From: Glandiceps talaboti
Lineage: Eukaryota; Hemichordata; Enteropneusta; Spengelidae
Direction: 5' to 3'
DNA: 64,000 nt
NCBI RefSeq assembly: GCF_964340395.1
Contig: NC_135560.1
Coordinates: 19,398,598 to 19,462,597, forward strand
The notes beneath the pieces are model-generated. The model was not told the DNA's origin. It ran no database searches and was given only the letters and a program-made list of their open reading frames with translations. Made by a program: the position numbers and the translations under genes. Position 1 is the stretch's first letter; each line of letters starts with the position of its first letter. Shown here in pieces: positions 34,589-47,385 of this stretch.

Positions 34589-37500
34589 ATGGCAAACATG
34601 AAGTTGTGTTGTTGTTTGTGCACGTTGATGTGTTTCTTTCTCGGCATATTTCAGATGAGACAATGTAATGCCAGAGTCACTGGTTGTTATGTTCTTCCCC
34701 ATGGTGGTATTGCTCTGGACCCAACTTATTTCAACACAACAAACTCGACAAGCAAGGAAGAGGCATGGACACTACATCATGCAGCTAAACAACTCGGTCA
34801 TAAAATTCGTAAACAGTCACCTGACATCATATTCCTTAGTACCCCCCATGGTATAGCAGACCTTAAAGATTTTGTGTTGTTCTTGAATAGTGAAGGTTAC
34901 GGCATTGCAGATACAGATAATTGTGCGTGTCCGCCATGTTGTTACAATATTAGCGTACCGTTGGATTCCGATGTTAGCCAAGACATCGTTCATGAACTGA
35001 GAGTCCAACATAAACTCAATGTCAGCGGGTTAACAGGTTTTGGAGCACCAGGAAACAATGAACAATTTCCACTAAGGTAACGTCATGGATCGGTGCTCTA
35101 GCAAAGGATTTCATCGGTTTTGCTCTGCTTTGTTTCGGTACTATTTTAGCTGTCATAGCTGCAATAGCGTTAGTTTTGAATTTGACGGTTTTTTCGTATG
35201 TTAGCGTTGGTGGCGTTTAAACTCCGGAACGAAAAAAAAATACACTTCCAGAAAAACAAACGAATTAAATCAAAACAAAATCAATGTCAATGTCAAAACT
35301 AACGCTACAATTATTGCAGCTATAGCAGTCATTACTTTCAAACGGCGATGTAAACTTTCCATTGTATTTTTATAAATTGATAGATGGGGTGAAGTTATTC
35401 CATTGTATTTCACCTGGAATTCTTCTCAAACCAAAGTGGTGATATTATCACAGCCAACCAGACGATACAACGACAGTATGGAAATGATACCAGAGTTACT
35501 TAGAGTTGGTAAGGGTATACAAAGTTATGACATTTTCACCTGTTTTATTACAATTTTACTTGACACGATTTTCAGTACCTGTGGTTTAAAAAAAATGTTT
35601 AATTCTGTAAATTTGTTTTACACATTGCAAATTTTTTTTCGTTTCATTTTATTCTTCAGTTAGTATTTTTTTATCACCCACTGCATTGCTGTTGTTTTCT
35701 ATTTCTTTCAGGAGGAACATTATACAAAATGCTTCATTCCAGTCCCAAGAGGGTTGCCGTGGTGATAAGTGCCGATCTTGCACATACACATGATAAAGAT
35801 GGTCCCTATGGTTACTCACCAACAGCTGAACCTTTTGATCAAGTTTGTCACTATTAAATTATTACATATTTTATGTTTTGGATATTATTGATATTAGTGA
35901 TACTATATGCATATTACACATATTGTCTATTACAATGATCAAACCTCTGACCTTTCTTTGTAATCATCACAAATAACTGAAACATTTAACTATAGACCCC
36001 CCCCCCTCCCCATCAATGTGAAGGGTCTCTGATTTAACATTAACGGTTAGGCCTAATAAAAAAAAGTTGTTTGGTTTCAGTTACCTGACCCCACCTAGTT
36101 TCTCACACTGACATTAAACTTTTTTTTACATATTTGAAAAAAAAATACTAAAATCGCAAAAATTGTCTTGCAAGAAATAGTGGATGCAGAAACTGACATC
36201 AACTTAAAAAGACAATATATAACTGTTCTTCCAATCTGCAATGGCTGTACAACTGATGAGAAGAAACCAATAACACAGAGACCATATGGAAAACAATGGA
36301 AAACATAACTACCTGAACTAGACACTCACATATGAAAACAAAATTAAAATTAAAAAATCTACATACCCCACCTATGTTCTCTCAATTACACATGCAGTTA
36401 GTGATAATGTAAATTGAAATATGGAAACTAAATCTATCAATCGTTGACAACACAACGACCACAAACTAAAAAACTATAATGAGATTGAGAGCGAGAAACC
36501 ACAATGATGTGACTAGTCATACTGCCAACATTCATAGACCATTTTGTTGTCTATTTGGTGTGGTGAATTTGGCAGTCAGGAATGTGTTTTCCCAATGATA
36601 GTTTGACTTACAGAACATTTCTTCTTGTCCATTTTTAATTATTTGACCGACTACATAATGTGAATGTAGAAAATGATTTTGACTGTGTAAATGCAGTCTC
36701 ACTGATTGGTGTCAGGTGAGTAGCTAATCACAGTATGATGAGGTTAACAAGAATGTCAAGTTGACCACAGGGGGCGCACTTCTATGCTAATTATGAAGTT
36801 GAGCACTCCCAACAGAGCACAATGAATTATACGAGATATGTTTGATATGTGAGCACCAAACTCTATGGTCGAACAATTTGCTGCCATAGAAAAGTTATTC
36901 ATAATTGAACAACTTCAACAGTGGAAGATCACTAAAATATTCATCAACATATACAAATTTGCAGTTTTATCATAAATCCTTGTGATCAACAAGTCTTTCT
37001 GGTCTATACAACTGTAGTAAAATATTTGGTGTAAAACTGAAGAGTGTATGTGTCAGTTCTACAACAAGTTACCTTTCATAATAAGAACTGTACCTTGTCT
37101 GAAACTTATGTCGTTTTACTTTAAATATAAAAAGTTATTTTAATATGTTTTACTACTGACTAAAACATACCTAAGCATTACTAGTCACTGACAGAACTAT
37201 TACATTATAGACAGATATAATACCATATGTAAATATGAAAGTATGTATGACTTTTTTGTAAATTTTATTGCAGTAATAATTGTGGGCTGTGGACTCGATT
37301 AGTCCGTTGGGACTATTTCCACAGTCCAAACCAGATATAATTTAGTATTCTTTTATTATATTTTGTTTGTTTTGAATTGTAGGTTTGTAATACTTGAGTT
37401 TATATTCAACTTTGTTCTATTTATTTATATCTGGTTGAATAAAGATTCACTTCATATGTCTTTTTATTGACAGGCATGTGGAAAATGGGCATCTGAGTTA

Positions 37501-37695
37501 GATGAGGGCGCTCTTCTCGATGTTGCTTCTATCTTAGTGGACTATGCCTTATCTTGTGGTTATACTGGATTGGTCATGCTTCATGGGTTGCTAAGAGCAA
37601 GTGACTTGTCACTATGGAAACCACATGTTTATGCAAATCTTCATCCAAGTTACTATGGAATGATGGTTGCTGAATTCCTCCCTAAAACAGGATGA
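34589..37695 (+). CDS. LigB/MEMO-fold class III extradiol dioxygenase-like protein, probably secreted (4 exons)
   Basis: Exons: 34589-35076, 35384-35508, 35712-35842 and 37474-37695, all GT-AG, phases 2, 1 and 0, giving 321 residues. Start: the ATG at 34589 (AAAATGG) puts a signal-peptide-like segment first (hydrophobic 5-21, possible cleavage after CNA at 28); an in-frame ATG at 34505 would bury it. The LigB fold covers about 30-317. Likely metal ligands are His38 (LPHGG), His87 (STPHG) and Cys276 (SCGY, aligned by eye with MEMO1 Cys244). His229 (SADLAH) matches the family's catalytic His. Six N-glycosylation sequons (N49, N52, N120, N144, N175, N192) and a CACPPCC cluster (112-118) fit the secretory route. 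Family members open catechol-type rings or, like MEMO, bind metal without known dioxygenase activity. Substrate is unknown. A good acceptor at 34494-34495 suggests a spliced 5' UTR. Confidence 0.85.
37270..37345 (+). repeat. Dispersed repeat, copy 1 (in intron 3 of the LigB/MEMO-like gene)
   Basis: TGGACTCGATTAGTCC...GGGACTATTTCCAC is matched by TGGACTAGATTAGTCC...TGGACTATATCCA at about 42925-42965. Both continue into CCAGA and an AT-rich tail with a TATTTTGT word. The inverted GGACT/AGTCC words suggest a small palindromic element end. Confidence 0.5.
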
Positions 37696-38520
37696 AATGG
37701 CAGTTAGCTTTTCATATGAATTTACAAAAAACAGACACGTTATGATCTTTTAGTCCCATGAAGGGGGGGGGGGGGGCTATTGCAAAAGGTTCTGTCTGTC
37801 TGTCTGTCCATCCATCCATCTGTAATATGTGATTTCTCAGACATCTGACTTCAATCTAACAGGCAAAAAGAAAGAGATATCACTATGGGACAAAAACAAG
37901 TTTGTTCCAATAACCTGGTTTCAGACAGTAGAGTAGGTAGATGGGTTTTATTGTTATTGAGAAATTTATTCGACCCAAAGATAACCTAGTACATAACACC
38001 CAAACATTACGATACAATTCTATATAATTTCGGGACTAGCTGTGGCTGCATCGTGTGGAGTACAAATATCTGAATAGCGCCCCCAACGTATGTGTTCCGA
38101 GTCTACTGTCAACAATATTATGTTGTCTGTACAAAAACCATTATTTTTAGGAATAATCTCGAAACTTACATTCACTCTTTAACCAGTGCTCACATTTAGT
38201 AAATGACAGAGGTAGAACCACAAATACATGAAAATGAAGCAGTCACAGTCGTCTTCTAATAGAACAAATTGGAACCAGGTGCTTTTACAACGTTTTGATG
38301 TGAATCTTCATTTTCGCCATGACTGTCAAATTTTGTCGACGGTGTATATGGCCTGTGACAAAATTTTATTACGACGTTATTACCTTTTAGGATGTCATGT
38401 TTAATGGGTGTCAGAGTATGGGTTGTCATTATGAATATTTATGACAAGTTCCAACAAGGAAGTCGCTGTAATTTGACATAATTTGCTTGAAAGTACACTT
38501 AAGCTTACCTTGCAGTTTAT

Positions 38521-38526
38521 AATAAA
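38521..38526 (+). terminator. Polyadenylation signal, candidate for the LigB/MEMO-like gene
   Basis: AATAAA lies 826 bp after the stop codon. It is a well-formed signal downstream, but no GU-rich element is obvious and an earlier variant signal is possible. Confidence 0.3.
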
Positions 38527-39837
38527 AGCAGTTACTTTGTTCCTACGATATTTGGCGCGAAAAATAGACGCTTGTTTGTTTGTATTTTATAATGTGTTTT
38601 AATCCCTATTTCTTGAAAACAGGGTGATTTAAAGAGAATTTGATGGTTCTTGGTCACATGGTTACTTTCATTTGTTTCATGTATATTTGAATATCCTTCA
38701 GTCTAACAACTCACACATGTTGAATCGTATACTATGTAGCTCTTATCAAAGAAAAACACATTTTTCCTTGTCTATGTTCCTAGGAAGTATTCAGATATGA
38801 TTTTAAAATGGTATATGACATAATTGCTTAAAAAATTAGAGAAAAAGATCTCATTCTCGATTAGCAAAACTGTATGTGCATACTCGACCACCTCCAGCAT
38901 TACTCGTAGAGAAGCTTTAATGTGTATCTTGTCAATTCACGATATTCACCTAGTAATCCAGTACAAGAACGTTGAATCTTCAACTTGCCTAGTTTCGCAC
39001 CATGACCGGGCATTTTCAAGAATGTTCACGATATTCTGACTGTTAGCCAAAATGGGCCTTGTTTCTATCTGTTGTCGATTATGGACCGTGCCACTTTAAC
39101 GGGGCCCTGATAGTATGCAAACCGTAACATTCAATGTATACAGAAGTAACTTTGAAGCATTCATGGTATTGTTTCGTGTTCACCGTAGTTGCATTTACAT
39201 ATAAAATGTACCGAAATGAGTTGAATTGAATTGAATGGAACAATATAACCCGAAAGAAAAATTAACATCACAAAAGTATATATATAGCAAAGGAAAAATG
39301 AACTCGGATTAATTGGAGTTTCATTAAATTAGAGTATCATTAAAATACACTTGTGTCAGAAATAGAATTGTTTATAACGTTTCTTTAGTCTTTTGTGTTT
39401 ATCTTATGTATCGTGTTTTCACTCTACTTTTGTTTATCGGCTCGCTAGAGTGGACCCTTTGTACCTGTCAGGTGTCAATTAATTTTATAAATAAATAGTC
39501 TATTCTGTATCTGAACTCTAATTTTCCATCGTTGTGTGTCGGCCAAATGTAATGAAAATGCTGACTTTTAGCGTTTAAAATAGGTAGACAGACTGTGTAT
39601 CCTTATTATTTTATTTGTTATAACTCATAATTACATTTTTAATTAATTTTGAAATGTTTAATTTTACGCTATGTCTTCCGATGTTTTAATTTGTCTTAAA
39701 CGCATACAATACCACGGTCGGTAGAGGAAAACTTCGGAGGTTCGAATAATCCCGACTAACATAACGTCTTATTTGGTGTAATATCAGACATTGCTATCAT
39801 CGAAAATATTTTATCCCGAATTTATCAGTGTTCTACT

Positions 39838-39857
39838 GCAGTAGTAGTAGTAGCAGC

Positions 39858-39938
<81 letters not shown>

Positions 39939-39955
39939 TTTTGTTGTTTTTGTTT

Positions 39956-39987
<32 letters not shown>
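39838..39987. repeat. (AGT)n followed by (GTT)n trinucleotide array
   Basis: About 33 AGT units with two AGC interruptions (39838-39938) are followed by a T-rich bridge and nine or so GTT units. Poly-Ser, poly-Tyr, poly-Gln and poly-Leu frames across it are artefacts. Confidence 0.97.
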
Positions 39988-39989
<2 letters not shown>

Positions 39990-42924
39990 GTGTCGTATGT
40001 AGACTTATCAAATAATGAATACTGTGTTTTGTACCGTCTACAAAGAAAGAACCACATCTAGCCCTATTGGCTTATGTATGCAAAAATATATAAACATTTG
40101 TCACATGTTTAAAAATGACAATTGTGGTGTTTCCTTGAACTGAAAGCCGCGTGTAGAAAGTATACAGTATCAGTAGCTACATAAAATGATTTATTTGCGG
40201 TCACGGATTTTCAATGGCAGTCTCATGTTTTCCTTGTCTGTGTCTCACACTGAAAACTGTTACTGTAAAATAAAGAAGCCGACATTCTTAGAGGTAAGCT
40301 ATCCAAATTAACAGTAATATTATTCTTGGTAATGCACAAAGTCTGATAAAAAACATTCCATAAAAATACATATACTTACATTCTCTTTACATTCCTTCAT
40401 GTCTGTATGTATGTACCGCGTCTCAGTGATGACGTCATGGGGAAGAAAACTAATATGTAATCTTATGGTATCAAGGGTTTTAGAATAGTAATAGGTATAC
40501 CCCAATATATTAAGACATTAAAGTGGTATGTGTATCATAACTTTAAAGGTTTCTACGATACCGTCTTTCATCGAAAAAATGTTAAATTTCGGAAAGTACA
40601 GCAATTACTAATTTACATTTAGCCGGTTTTGTCTTTCGTAATGTCTGAGTAAATCCGTACAAAATTCTGTTCCATGGAAAATTAATCTAAGTTATGTAGA
40701 TGAAATCGGTGTATGGAATATTATACGTATGACCTATGATCTTAAATTGTTTGTTGTTAAAATAGAAAGTGGAAAATTTTATCTTAAATAACGGTTATTT
40801 TGAGTTACCTAAAATGACATAGTCTGTAACTTTATGATTATTAATCTTATCATGTTTTCATATCGATATATCTGTATCTTATTCAAACTTCTAAATTACA
40901 AAACTTCTAACACCTGATAAAGTACTCAGATGTCATCTAAGAGAGAGAACAAGTATGTATGTTTATGGTTTGATATTTTACGTCTCCAAATGGCTTCCTG
41001 CGTGTTTTTATTTGAAAATGTTTTCCCCATAGGAGGGACACCCCCTGTCACATCTTCCCCACCAGCATCCATCATAGTTATGATATACGCCCCCCCCCCC
41101 AACAAAAATTCATATCTGTATAAGTAATAAATACATCAATGGCCAAATCAAGATTGAAGGGGGGGCGCCCTACTATAGCCCTGGCTTGGTATCTCCAAGT
41201 ATAGCTTAGAGCTAAATGATTTTTCAGATTTCTCTTACAAATGTCACATGTATCTATTTGTAAAGAAATTTCTTATGAACTCCGAAGTCGACTGTCAATG
41301 TTACTCTAATGAATGTAGTGTATCGGTGTGAACAATACGTTGCCATAGAGAGTAAGGCATTAATTGATAGGACGAACAAAAATGGCATGTTTTTTATCTC
41401 CAAAGGATCAGGAGGGGGAAGGGGTCATCGTAATTGCTTCATTTATTGGGAGGGTTGGTTTATTCCGCGAAGGGCTCATGGGGGGGGGGGGGGCAGTCTA
41501 ATTTCAGTACAACACAAACAAAGCTCACCGGCCCACCCTCGACCGTAAAAACTGAATGTAACGCTCCATACGTTACATTGTGCTACTTCATAAACCATTT
41601 AGTTTACTGCTATTATCCCGGAATAAATATCAGATTTCGAGGAAGCATCGTTTTCACGATGTCACTTTTTGAATGGCAAATCTTTCCCAACATCACTTTA
41701 ATACAGGTACCCATGACGTTGATACAACAGATTTGAGCTGAGCGATTGCGTTGTTACACAACACGTACATCAAATGTTCATTCGCCCATGTACTATTAGG
41801 TTGTATTCATTCGAATTCTATACAGTGTAAGTTTTCGCATTTTTTCTTTTCCATAGTTGTGTTGTTCTGAACGGTTCATTTCTTTCAAATGAACATGTTT
41901 TTGAGCAGAGACAAACGCACCTGTTCAAATTGAAAGAAAGCAAGTTACTGCGGTGTAGGTTGAATAGAAATGTGATCGTGACGGAATAAAGAAATCGCTT
42001 GTGGTTGATAAAGAGGCGTTCGATTTGCTAACTATTATGTACTGTGTCAAATTGATTATGAAGCTTATTAAGGCGATGTTGGGTTATACCGGGCTATAAC
42101 CGTAATAATGTCAAACCGGAAGTTATTAAAATCGAAAATAAAACTAGGAAAGGGTTGAAACGTGATCCAAGTCTGAAGATAGAGTGTGTGTTTTGTAAGA
42201 TTCAAAGCGATTACAGTGAAACGCGACTTTTTCAAAAGAGATTTTTCTCAGGAAACGTTCTCATTCCCTTCAATTTGTATTACTCTACGATTGCCTTAAT
42301 TACATTGAGATTTAATAGTGATTACTTCAAGAGAAAAAAGTGGATTTTTACACAATTAATACATCGTGCTTCTACACACACACATGTACACAGAGAAATC
42401 ACTTGAGTGACATAAATGAGAAATGTAATGAATTGTCTTTTGAATGCCACCATACTTAAAGCTGAATTAAGATGAAACCAATGATAAATGTTGTTTCTAT
42501 TGTGTATAAACACGTACATGTCAATTGCTGTATTGTTTTACATTCTGAGAGACCGCACAAATTTTTTTACATCGTTTGAAGTTAAAGTCACGCGACGCTC
42601 AATTTCCGTCGGGAACAGTTGTCTGTCTGATTGCGACGACAAATAGAAAGGTTGCGAAAATTGACAATGATGGAAAGAAGTGAGCTTCTTTCGTAATCGT
42701 GGTGTTATGTCCATTTGGAGTATATTTTGAAGTACAAGGAGGGGGTATGTTACTTCAACTGGTCCCTCTCAATTCTATGATAAATAGACTGGGATTGTAT
42801 TTATAAATTGACTTGCATATTTGAATTCAAATATGATTACATAACACTAGACTTTCTAACTCCGTTCACTCCGAGGACCCTTGAACTGGAAACAGTGTCT
42901 TTATCATTTCATTTATTAGTCAGG

Positions 42925-43000
42925 ATGATGGACTAGATTAGTCCCTAGTGGACTATATCCATGGTTCTTACCAGAAACATACTATCATTTATTTTGTAAA
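42925..43000 (+). repeat. Dispersed repeat, copy 2
   Basis: Second copy of the family at 37270-37345; see that entry for the shared words. The two copies lie about 5.6 kb apart in the same orientation. Confidence 0.5.
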
Positions 43001-43439
43001 TATGTATTGGGACTACTGTATTTTCTGTTGAAGTTCAATTCAATTCAATTCAAATCACCGCCTACATTTTTCAAGAAATTTGTTACCTAAATGTGTATTT
43101 TTTCAAAAAGTCGACAATTATATTGAAGTCGAAATAATCGTTAGCCATTATACGGTACATAGACAAGGCTTCACTTAACGCTATATACAGGGCTAAGATT
43201 TAGTTATTTTCAAAAATCCACTTTCTCTTTCTCACCAACTACGATTCGTCATCATGTGAAAACATCTGGACCTGGTATCTGTTTCATTTTTGATATCTTT
43301 CTAGACTTGAAATTTTAAAGCATGATATTATATCAGGGATGGTATTGAAAGGTATTGTTAGAGTGTCAGTTTGTTCATAGTTTCTGAGTCGGGAGAGGGG
43401 GGGGTAATAGCAAGAGTATAACATTCTCTTTCTTACCAG

Positions 43440-43482
43440 GGATTTAGCATATGAAACCATCCAGAGATCACTGATTCGACAG
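43440..43482 (+). CDS. Candidate internal exon of an unrecognised gene
   Basis: A good acceptor (CTCTTTCTTACCAG) and a donor (CAG|GTATTT) bound 43 bp. The only frame that is open with this phase reads DLAYETIQRSLIRQ. I see no matching neighbouring exon and do not recognise the peptide. Chance remains quite possible. Confidence 0.25.
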
Positions 43483-43989
43483 GTATTTCTATTTTACAAC
43501 TTGAACGACTCTGAACAGAAATTGTCTGAATATATACTATGTCAGAAATACTAATTAATAAAAGTCGTTATTTTAGCATAAAAAAAGATATTTTAAAAAA
43601 CTGAGGGCTGAGACATCTTTTCCTAACCTCCTTTCAGCTTGTTTACTATTAGGATCACTAAAACAATACGGCAAATTAATTGACAACCAAACATTCACAT
43701 TTTCGATGGACTAAAGTGTTTTATTGAAGTTTTTAAAGGGCTATGTTTCACTCCCAGGTCATCGCATTAGTATTATGTTAATAAGATTTACATGAGACCA
43801 TTCTTTTGTTCTGGACCAATTTTTTCAAGAGGTCAAAGGTCAAGCAACCGCTTTTCACACCTAGATTTTAAACATGGCCTTCATGGAACTTTCTGTGACA
43901 TGAAGATATATTAGTCTTATTCTATAGTATGGAATTATTCAGATATCAGCTGTACACAATATACTAGTAAAGAAAATGGTACAAAACAA

Positions 43990-44223
43990 AGAAATTAAAT
44001 ACAGCAAAATACACATACACAGACAAAGACACAGACACAGACACAGACACAGACACAGACACACATACATACACACACACAGACAGACAGACATACATAC
44101 AGACAGACAGACAGACAGACACACACACACACACACACACACACAGAGACAGACACGTACACAGACAGACAGACAGACAGAGAGAGGGACACACACAGAG
44201 ACACACATACATACATACAAATT

Positions 44224-44259
<36 letters not shown>

Positions 44260-44262
44260 CAC
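43990..44262. repeat. (CAGACA)/(CAGA)/(CA) compound microsatellite
   Basis: Mixed ACAGAC, CAGA, CATA and CA runs with occasional interruptions (ACACGTAC, GAGAGAGGG). All long frames in it follow from the repeat. Confidence 0.97.
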
Positions 44263-46492
44263 TTTAAGATTAAGGATAACTACAACTATCGAGTCTTTAA
44301 ACTCTACGCAACGGCAGTTCATTATAATATTAAGCTGTTAACGTGTCAATCTAATCATTGGATATACGTTAAAATAATACATTGACACATGAATGATGTT
44401 GCACGTCCTCGGCTAGGCAACTTTTCTATCAACACTCTACAATGTATGTGGTTGATACAATATGACAGTCACCCTTAACGTTACCAACAAGGTCAGGTGC
44501 TGTGGGAAAAGTGATGAATTTTCAATCAACTCAGTCTATTCAAGGTGACAGACAGTTTAAAAATTTGCCAATCTCCAAGAAAGTGAGCAGCTGTGTTGTG
44601 TAGATTGGAGTAATTTCAAATAGAACGGAAATTGTTACTTTTAGTCAAGTAATCGGATTAGAAAAGTAGCATATCATGCAGTTGCTACTGATCTCTTCAT
44701 CTTGCTAATCCAATAAAATGGTTGATTTCATTGCCAATTTGCCATATCTAATGAAATTGAAGCCAGTGCCTATTTCTATCAGTCAATTGCATTGTAATAT
44801 AGACTGGTAGCTAACGGCCAAATCAATTAACATACATCCATGTTACAGGGATCGTGTGTATACTGTCTTTAATGCAATATGACTTCAGTCTTTCTGTCAA
44901 AGCCACTTTCACCCCGGGCAGCAATCAGCCTGCAGAGGAAAAAAATGCATGTCAGCAGTTTTCCTCGTTTACTTTATTGTGTTTGCTTTATCTGCTTGTT
45001 ATCAAGTTTAACATCTTTCATTTAATAATGACTTGCATGTTCATTTCACCCAAGGGGTAGATGAAACCACGTGCACGTGTTGTTGGCATGTTGGCATTTG
45101 ACGAAAGGTTGCCTAAGATGGTTTTTAAAAGTAGGAAACCTCAATGCTATCAGTAACTTAAAGGCGACCAAGAAAAGAAACCCGAAAATAATCGTTGTCT
45201 TAATAGCGTGATCTTGTCCAAAAAAACTGATCTGTAATGGTGTAATATTCAGATTAAAACTCAATGTTTTTGGTCGAATATTTCGGTGGACTACATTTTG
45301 TTCGACTATATTCACTTTAATACTGGGTACGACGAATTTACTAAAAAATTGTAAAAATAAAAAAAATAAAGAAATAAAAAAAAATAATAAAAATTGAATT
45401 CGAATCCATTTAATACTAACAGAAATAGATAACAACTGCTTCGGATGTATATTAGCAATTTGTTGTATCAAGAAAACATTGGAAATGTAAACAATTAAGT
45501 AAATAAAAACAAAACAAAAAGTAGAAATCGTGTGTGAAATTGTATAGACAAATCCTTCATTAATTAATTAATTAAATAAATAAATACAATTGAATTAAAT
45601 TAATCATTTCCGTATTATGTTATAACATATACCCATATGTTGCAATCGCAGATTCGAAGTTGGAGATGTTCCCTGCCAACGTCAGTTTTCAAGTGCGTTT
45701 GTACATAGCCATAGAATTGCCATTGACTAAATGGAATCTACGGAATCCAATGATTTCCTCCTTTATTATTCTATGTTATCAAACAATCTATGAATACTTA
45801 AGAGAGTAAAAAGTTCAGCTATTTAATTGTATTATTCAGATGACACTATCATCCTATTTGTAGTCAATTCAAAGTCTGTCCTAATAACATCCTCAATTTC
45901 GTCTTCTTGATGGCATAATCGAGTCGTCAACACCACACGAACGTGAAATAAAACTAATATGGCGTCGTTCCCATGACGATGATGAATAAACATATGGTTT
46001 CTGCTCGTTCGCTTTATCTTTATGACTCACTACCAGCAGCTCATAACAGTGCGCATATTTATCACAATTATTCTGTAATTTTTATTTTTATATTTTAGAC
46101 TTCAGAGTTACAATGAGGTGTAAAAAATGTTAAAAATGAAATAAAATGAAATGAGATCAGAATGAAAGGTAGCCATAGAAGACAATATGTCGCCTATCCT
46201 AATTGAGACATTGTCAAACATTGCTTATCTGTGTTCTCTGCTTTTATCTGATGGTACGGGTTACTTGTGATTCAGTGACAATTAAGTCCTGTAACTATGG
46301 GCAAGATTTTATCAAATACTATTCATTTTTCAAAAAATCAAATTTAGTATAATATCGCTGCCAGCAGATGACAAATATTGCATCATCTTGGGAAATCGCA
46401 CGAACCGCGCCCACTAATCTAGAGCATCGCATATAATTGTCTATGTCAAACTTCGCATATTACGTATAGCGTATAATTAAAATATTTTGTTG

Positions 46493-46530
46493 GGGGTGGG
46501 GGTGGAGGTGGTGGTGGGGGTGGGGGTGGC
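46493..46530 (+). repeat. G-rich run, G-quadruplex potential
   Basis: Five or more G3-G5 tracts separated by single T or short GGA/GGT spacers. This fits an intramolecular quadruplex on the plus strand. Confidence 0.6.
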
Positions 46531-47270
46531 AGCCGTTGTTGTATTTTATTACATGTACGGGATTAAAGAATTCTAGTATTTATTGATGTTAAGTTTTAGG
46601 TGAGGATACTCGGATACCTCAGTGAATAGCCTCTAGTTGACTGTGTTTTATTGCCTGAGGTGAGGGTAAAGTGTCAAATTCAGAATACAGCGTTAGCGTC
46701 AAATTGAATTTCCTCCAATCTTTAACGTTGTAATTTTCAATATTTATTCATCATAATCTCTTAATTTCATATAAAAAACCGTTTTCACATTAGTAAGCCT
46801 GGAATCGACTGCCGCAGGCCAATGCACTTGGAGGTTATGGGATTTGACGCGTTTGGTGACTTCATAAACGGCTGTCAATAAAGTGTATATGACAGATGAG
46901 TTATAACTCTCTTTACCACCACTACGCTGAAAATGCCAATACATATTAATACATATCATAACAAATTCACAATATGATGTCTCTAATTGAGCTATATGAC
47001 GCATGTTACCGTTCAGTATATGGCGAATTTCAACTTAGGTCCCATGACGTAGCAAAGACAACGAGTTTGTGTTAGATACGATATAAAAATCATAAGACCA
47101 TATACAGAGACTGCTAGCTGTTCGGATGTAGTCGGTCGCTCAATACAACGGGTACAACGTACGTATACTGAGCAATCTTACACATTTGTACTTGTTGGCG
47201 CGAGCAGTGGTGAAGTGTGGAATTTTGCGTTGACGACGATGGTCCCAACCGGCTTTCCATAGCTTTCCAT

Positions 47271-47296
47271 ATGTTGTTCTTGTTGTTGTTGTTGTT

Positions 47297-47340
<44 letters not shown>

Positions 47341-47385
47341 TGTTGTTGTCGTCGTCGTCATCGTCGCCGCCTTTGTCGTCGCTGT
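47271..47385. repeat. (TTG)n / (TCG)n trinucleotide array
   Basis: TTG units pass into about 17 TCG units, then back to TTG and TCG with CGC interruptions. The TCG part is CpG-rich. Poly-Thr and poly-Ser frames are artefacts. Confidence 0.95.

Noticed and set aside
36245-36270. CTGATGAGAAGAAACC, resembling a hammerhead core
   Set aside because: There is no room for stem II between CUGAUGA and GAAA.
39731-39750. GGTTCGAATAATCCC, resembling a tRNA box B
   Set aside because: The T-arm spacing is wrong and no box A or cloverleaf can be drawn.
44838-45060. Exon-like frame after TTACAG (68 codons)
   Set aside because: The acceptor is weak, the latter half is low-complexity hydrophobic and no donor or partner exon is seen.
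45046-45471. 141-codon minus-strand frame
   Set aside because: Composition follows the AT-rich, A-run sequence; there is no domain or splice support.
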